Shown here one piece after another: positions 25,319 through 29,895 of a DNA stretch of 29,895 bases. The notes beneath the pieces were generated by a model. The model worked only from the letters and a program-made list of their open reading frames with translations. It ran no database searches and had not been told where the DNA came from. This DNA comes from Entrophospora sp. SA101 (Eukaryota > Glomeromycota > Glomeromycetes > Entrophosporales > Entrophosporaceae). The stretch is taken from positions 1,611 through 31,505 of the forward strand of contig CAUDNR010000390.1 in assembly GCA_958430865.1 (NCBI GenBank). The letters are read 5' to 3'. The translations under genes were made by a program, and so were the position numbers. Numbering within the stretch: the stretch's first letter is position 1; every line of letters begins with the position of its first letter.

Positions 25319-26209
25319 ATGGTTGATTGTGTTTGTAAGCGATGCGGTCGAGAAATAATAAGTAGTGCAAAGCAAGAATTTTGCCAAAATTGCCAATATG
25401 AAAACCAAAAAGAAGCACAAGAAAGAAAAAGAAAACGAGAAGTTGAGAGAGTAGAAATTAGTTTAGAAGCCATTAAAAAATATATGGAAAAAAATCATTA
25501 TATCTCTTTGTATTTTTCTCCTCAATGGACTTCTCAGGGTGAGATTAAAAAAGGATATGTTGGAACAAAATATTGGGACATGGGACGCAGTAGAATGAGT
25601 GGGAATTGATTTTATTGAGAAGGTTTGTTAAATACTAGGGAAGAAGGTAGTGCTTTTTTAACTAAGTTAGTTCAATGAGCCGAGCAAGAGAATGTTAAAA
25701 AGATAGATGCTAAATTCATAAAACAAGAATATCCAAAAGAAAATATAACTAGTGATATAATTATTGAAAAATGAACCGCCGAAGAGATTAAAGCCCATGG
25801 TCATACTAATCAATGAAAATGTTTAGATTGTGGAGCCAAGAGTGAAACCGAATTTGGAGGATGGTGTTCTAATTGTAATAGTAAGAACTTAGAAGTATGG
25901 CTTGAAGGCTTACATTATACTTGTTCAGAATGTCCTAAGTGTCATAAAGTTAGGGATATAAAATACCATGATGTTCCTTCTGGTGAAGCCGAAAGGTTAA
26001 GGAGGTTAGCCAAACAAAATTGAGAATTATACAACGAATTGTGTGGAGGTTGTTCGCTATCTAGTGTTTCATCTAAAAGCAAAGGAAATTTTCAAGGAAG
26101 AAGCAATAATACTACTTTGTGAGCATTAGGAATCGGAACAGTGGTGATTATTGTTACTAGTTTAGTTGGTTATTTTTGGTGAAAGCAAAGGAAAAGCAGA
26201 GAGGAATAA
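25319..26209 (+). CDS. Zinc-ribbon protein with a C-terminal membrane anchor, 296 residues
   Basis: Residues 4-25 hold C-x-C-x-x-C ... C-Q-N-C; a coiled stretch follows, then a central W/Y-rich domain, then two more zinc ribbons (C-L-D-C ... C-S-N-C and C-S-E-C-P-K-C) near residues 165-215, and another C-G-G-C. An Asn/Ser linker leads to a membrane helix at about 268-289 and a basic tail. Many TGA-Trp codons. It starts one base after the previous stop with GAGGAGG upstream. Same architecture as gene 24381. Convergent with the minus-strand gene at 26257. Confidence 0.75.
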
Positions 26210-26256
26210 TGAATAAATTTTTAATCAATTATCTGATTTTTAGGAAACTTTTTTGA

Positions 26257-26565
26257 TTATTTGAAGTTAGCTAATTTATTCTGAAATTGAATCATTTTGG
26301 CTTCTAATTTGCCCATTGAACTTTCAACTTTGGCTATACCAGTGTCAACCTTAGCAATCTCTTCGTTAGAATTGTCTTTTTGTTTTTCTAAATCTTCTTT
26401 TTCCTTTTGTAAATCTTCGCTAAGTTTTTTATAACTGTCTCGTTCTTTTTTTAAATCTTCTAAGACTTTGAGGGCATCTTGTAAGCCTTTTTCGTATTCA
26501 TCAACAATTTTTTCGTATTTTTCTATATTATCATTTAATTCTTTTAATTTTTCTTCTCGTGTCAT
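26257..26565 (-). CDS. Coiled-coil protein, 102 residues
   Basis: Almost entirely heptad-patterned: E-K-L-K-E-L-N-D-N-I-E-K-Y and S-E-D-L-Q-K-E-K-E-D-L-E. No TGA codon, no membrane segment. It lies 9 bases downstream of the large coiled-coil gene on the same strand and is probably co-expressed with it. It could bind that protein through coiled coils; function unknown. Confidence 0.7.
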   Translation of the reverse strand: MTREEKLKELNDNIEKYEKIVDEYEKGLQDALKVLEDLKKERDSYKKLSEDLQKEKEDLEKQKDNSNEEIAKVDTGIAKVESSMGKLEAKMIQFQNKLANFK

Positions 26566-26574
26566 GTTATATTT

Positions 26575-28401
26575 TTAAGGGTTATTTTTTTTCAAAGGTT
26601 CTTGGATTTGAGCTTTGAATTCGTTAAGGATTTTTTCGGCTCGTTTAGTAGCATTGGCTAGCCGTTCAGTGCTTTGGCTTACTTTTTCTATGTCCTCGTC
26701 TCCTTGTTTTGCTTCATCTCTGAATTTTTTGTTAGCTTCTGCTAACTGATACTTTAATTCAGCTATTTCTTCAACTTGCTTTTGTTGTTCGTTTTGTCAT
26801 TTTAGTTCTTTTTGGTTTAGTTCTTGGAGGAAACGCTCATGACTGGCTTGTTCGTCAAACAAACTTTTTCAAGCCTTTTCTAATTGGAGTTGGTTAGTTC
26901 TTAATTCTTCGTTCTCGACAAGGAGTTCTTGTTTACTCAGTTGGTTGATTTTTTCGGTAGTTTCGATTTCAAAATTATTAATGTCTTTGAATAATTCTTG
27001 CACTATTTCATCAGTATTTGAGTTGTCTTCCATGGCTGGTAAGTAGTTAAACAGGGGCGAGTTGGAATGCCTTTTACTTTCTCTTTTGGAAACTTGCTCG
27101 GTAGGGTTAATTACGCTCTCTGTTGTGGGTGAACTCACCATTTCGTTTTTAAAAAATCCCCCTTTGCTTTCGCCGCTTTGTTTAGTAGTTTGGGCTAATT
27201 CTAAAAAAAGACTGGTGTCGACTTTCCTTTCTTCGTTTTTTCCGTAAGTAGAAGTGCGGGGCGAATTGTTTTGACTAACGGGCAAGCTGCTCGTGCTTAA
27301 AGTAGATTTATGACCATAAGAATGATGCCTAGTGAGAGGAATAGTGTCCGTTTGAAAAGTTCTTAAATTATTTAAGGTTTGGTGAAAGGCTTGCTCGCGT
27401 TGGATTTTTTCTTCTTTGTATTTCTGCTCTTGCTCGGTGATTATTTTTTGAAACTGCTCTTTTTCCTCTTGGCCTAATTTTTTTATTTGGTTTAATTCGT
27501 CAATTTTGGCTAACAGGGTGAGGTTGATTTGGTCTTGGCTAGTTTTTAAACGGAGATTTTCTTCAACTTCCCGGAGTAATTTTTGCTCTAACTTTTGCCG
27601 ACTCAATCTTTCTTCATTTAAAAGCTCATTTAACTGGCTACTTTTTCCACACTCTTGAAAAAAATCATCATTGCTTTCTTTGGCTTCAATTTCTAAATCT
27701 TTGATTAAAATTTCTTGGTTATCTATTTTCGTTTGTAAAAGGGCTTGATTGACTCTTTCTTGGTTTCAGGCTTTTTCTTTTTCAATTCATTGGGCTTTTT
27801 CCGCTTCTAAGCGTTGGATTTCTTTTTCTTTTCATTTTAAATGGTTTTGGTTAATTTGGAATTTTCTTTGTCAATCGTTTTCTTGTCCTTGTAATCCAGC
27901 CAGAGCATTTTCGATATTCTCCGTGTTGGTTTTTTCTTGGTTTAAAAAGCTATCTAATACACCGCCGATATCTTGGAAATTAGGCAAGGTTGGTGAAAAG
28001 GTTAAATGGCTGGGCGAGGGGGAAGAATTAAGGCTCGGTGAGGAATAAGGAGCCAGGGGCGAAGGAAAAGCGGGCGACAAAAGGTTATAATTGTTCGGCG
28101 AGGAACCCCGGCGGGGAGTAATATCCGGAAAAGTGGGGGTTTCTTGGAGGGAGATTTGCGAACTGCGGCGACTGATTTTGTGATAAGTTGCTTGGGTTTG
28201 GGCTTGATAGTTATCAATTGTGCTTTTTTGCTGCTGGATTTGGGCTGATTGATTATTAATTATTTCTAATAAATTATTAATCGTGGTTAAAGCTTGGTCT
28301 GGGTCAGCAATAATTTGTTCTAATTGGGTTTGGTTAAGCAATAAATTGGGATTTTCGGAGTTTAATTGCTCTAGTTGGTTGGTGGTTTTTTCGTTTTTCA
28401 T
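26575..28401 (-). CDS. Large coiled-coil protein with a Ser/Pro-rich hinge, 608 residues
   Basis: Joined across six TGA-Trp codons. Residues 1-75 are Asn/Gln-rich helix; 75-150 are rich in Ser, Pro, Thr, Asn and Leu (S-P-S-L-N-S-S-P-S-P-S), probably disordered; 175-330 are coiled coil with W-x-x-K-E-K patterns; 330-440 are again Ser/Thr-rich; 450-608 are coiled coil. No cysteine motif and no membrane segment. The upstream bases 28402-28441 contain no good ribosome site. It might be a cytoskeleton-like or virion-internal rod; neither is supported by a motif. Confidence 0.7.
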
Positions 28402-28441
28402 ATGTTTTTTTTAACAGAATTTGTTGTTTGTGATTACCTAA

Positions 28442-28753
28442 AAACAGATATATGTTCAAAATGTAATTAAACCAAAGGTTGAAGGAGTTGGTGTTCGTGG
28501 TTTTTGACAAGGTGCTGTCCTTAATTATTTGAAGCAACAAGCTTTACACTTCATTGGCACTACTTTGAAGGAGTTAGCTATTGAAAAGTTGGTAGACCTA
28601 AGCAAATGATTATTAGAACAAATGGAAGAGCAAATTCTTTCTCTTTATAAAAAAGCTAGTAAAACAGAAAAGGAGGCTTTTAGAAAGAAAATCACAGAAG
28701 TTTGCCCAGGTAGTCATTTGTTAGAGAAAATGAGTGATATTGATTTAACTTAA
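28442..28753 (+). pseudogene. 5'-truncated paralogue of the first gene of the window
   Basis: This frame begins right after an in-frame TAA at 28439 and has no ATG, GTG or TTG start. The product (about 103 codons) has the core V-R-G-F-W ... N-Y-L-K-Q-Q-A-L and the end K-E-A-F-R-K-K-I that match gene 171-695, but the first ~70 residues are missing. Two TGA-Trp. Probably a broken copy; a non-ATG start at ATT 28466 cannot be excluded. Confidence 0.6.
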
Positions 28754-28755
28754 AA

Positions 28756-29343
28756 ATGAGTGGATTGTTAAAAAGCCAAGAACGAAAGAATATGAATAAG
28801 GATAAGGATAAACCGACAGTAGAAGAAAGAAAGCAAGTAAATACTCTAGAACAATACTTTAAAATACCTGGTTCTAGACGAGAAAGGGCAATAGAAACAG
28901 AAACTTTTATCACTAGCTGACTTTATGAGAATGGGCGAAGGGTTCACATGCTTTCTAGAAGAAATGAAAGTCACCAAGCAAGAGATATTCTTAGCCCAGG
29001 TTCATTAGATAACTTAGATAGGCAAATAGAAAGCTCAGCGATTGACTATGTGGAAGGCACTTTGGTTAAATCTTATAATGAAGGGTGTCCAGAAGCTTTT
29101 GGTGCCCAAGACCTTTGAGGTAAAATGATTGCTAACTTCTTGAAACCACAACCTTTAAACTTTTTAGCTAAAATAATTACTTTATTGAAAGAACGACCAA
29201 TCCCTTTGACTTTGAATGGTGTTAACCTGTCTGAATATTTATTTAAAGAATTAGAAAAAGAACTAAAAGAAAAGTATAATCAAGCTACTCCTGAGAAGCA
29301 GAAAGAATTTAAACAAAAGTTGCCTTATGAAATTGATTGGTAG
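28756..29343 (+). CDS. Full-length paralogue of the first gene of the window
   Basis: A 195-residue protein opening 2 bases after the stop of the truncated copy. The start could also be 28792. The middle (G-A-Q-D-L-W-G-K-M-I-A-N-F-L-K, then L-A-K-I-I-T-L-L-K-E) and the end (K-Q-K-E-F-K-Q-K-L) follow gene 171-695 and the frame at 28442. Three members at the two sides of the window suggest a repeated accessory family. Two TGA-Trp codons. No known domain. Confidence 0.7.
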
Positions 29344-29359
29344 AAGCAAAAATTAAGAT

Positions 29360-29895
29360 ATGACTAATTGAGCAGATATTCATGAGGATTTTGGTGAATA
29401 TTGACGACAAGAATGAGAAAACCAAGGTTTAACCTACCAAGATGCCCAACAATGAATTCCCGTAGGGCTTAGACCAAAATATGACTATGACCTCGCCTCT
29501 TATTTAAAACAAAATAATATAACTCCTGAACAATATAAAAACCATACTCCCCAAGAACAATTAGCTTACTTTTATGCTGATAAAAACCAAGTAAAAACAA
29601 TTGATTTAGATTATTTAAACCTCAGCCAACCCAGTGAACTAATCATTGATAACTATCCTAATTTAAAGGAAATGAATGGAGAAGATATTCCCAACCTCAC
29701 TCAACTAACCATCACTAATTGTCCTCAATTGGAAGAAATAGAAATCAATCACTCTAAAAACCTCCAACAATTAACCTTAAATAACTTACCTAACTTAAAG
29801 AAACTTGATTGTTATCATAATAACCTAACCACCTTAGATTTAAGTGATTGTGCTAGTTTAGAAAGAATTAGTTGCTCTGGTAATCAACTCACCCA
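29360..29895 (+). CDS. Leucine-rich-repeat protein, incomplete at the window edge
   Basis: About 178 residues are visible. Residues 1-75 form an N-terminal part with a D-A-Q-Q-W-I-P-V-G-L motif and several TGA-Trp; from about 80 on, LRR units appear: L-I-I-D-N-Y-P-N-L, L-T-I-T-N-C-P-Q-L, L-T-L-N-N-L-P-N-L-K-K-L-D-C-Y-H-N-N-L-T and L-D-L-S-D-C. Repeat length is about 20-23. The N-L-T/L-D-L-S/C pattern is common in LRR proteins of mollicute endobacteria and their fungal hosts. Such proteins bind other proteins and are frequent effectors; no secretion signal is visible. The reading frame remains open at the end of the window. Confidence 0.8.

Noticed and set aside
26223..26238. Terminator between the convergent genes (AATCA/TGATT)
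   Set aside because: Stem of only five AT-rich pairs; too weak to claim.
1..29895. UGA read as glycine (Gracilibacteria-type code)
   Set aside because: The conserved Trp of TnpB falls on TGA in both tnpB genes, and W-rich sites such as the membrane-border positions fit Trp; glycine is coded by GGN throughout.
1..29895. CRISPR arrays, tRNA or rRNA genes
   Set aside because: I looked for regularly spaced repeats and cloverleaf-like stretches and saw none; GA tracts and the 5' element are not CRISPR repeats.

Overview
The window comes from a low-G+C bacterium that reads UGA as tryptophan (code 4). Almost every long reading frame here crosses in-frame TGA codons. Two independent TnpB proteins place a TGA exactly where that family has a conserved Trp (the D-A-G-W and V-S-W-G stretches). 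This points to a mollicute. A leucine-rich-repeat protein at the right edge and an OTU-type cysteine protease suggest a lineage living inside eukaryotic cells, for example the mollicute-related endobacteria of mycorrhizal fungi; that placement is inference. The gene content is that of a mobile element or prophage: tightly packed small unknown genes, virion-like genes, an integrase, an ERF annealing protein, a ParA, a primase-polymerase-like protein and two tnpB genes. No tRNA, rRNA, ribosomal or central-metabolism gene was seen.

Layout. 0.2-2.4 kb: nine short, often overlapping unknown genes on +. 2.5-6.8 kb: a module in the order scaffold-like, capsid-like, OTU-protease protein, portal-like. 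The last resembles upper-collar proteins of phi29-like phages, and the gene order agrees. 7.0-7.8 kb: a small zinc-ribbon membrane protein and a compact tyrosine recombinase. 7.8-9.4 kb (minus): a short gene and an IS605-type tnpB element with recognisable ends and a probable omega-RNA. 9.4-15.4 kb: a plasmid/replication-like region with small coiled-coil and membrane proteins, ParA, a HAD-fold protein, a second tnpB, a small DNA-binding candidate, a primase-polymerase-like protein, a HigA-type regulator and a zinc-ribbon protein lacking an ATG. 15.5-20.4 kb: a visibly G+C-richer block with a 1032-residue tail-anchored protein, a zinc-ribbon protein, an ERF recombinase and a helical protein. 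20.4-26.2 kb: many CxxC zinc-ribbon proteins, a 835-residue coiled-coil protein and two more tail-anchored proteins. 26.2-28.4 kb (minus): two coiled-coil genes. 28.4-29.9 kb: two paralogues of the first gene of the window, then an LRR protein running off the edge.

Themes that tie the region together: (1) a shared 5' element, AAGGAAGTAAACCA, before six genes or operons; (2) TAAAAT-type promoters placed so that several mRNAs would be leaderless; (3) two GA-dinucleotide tracts inside genes that could switch frame; (4) at least ten CxxC zinc-ribbon proteins; (5) proteins ending in one C-terminal membrane helix. Coordinates of joined reading frames were worked out by hand with UGA read as Trp.
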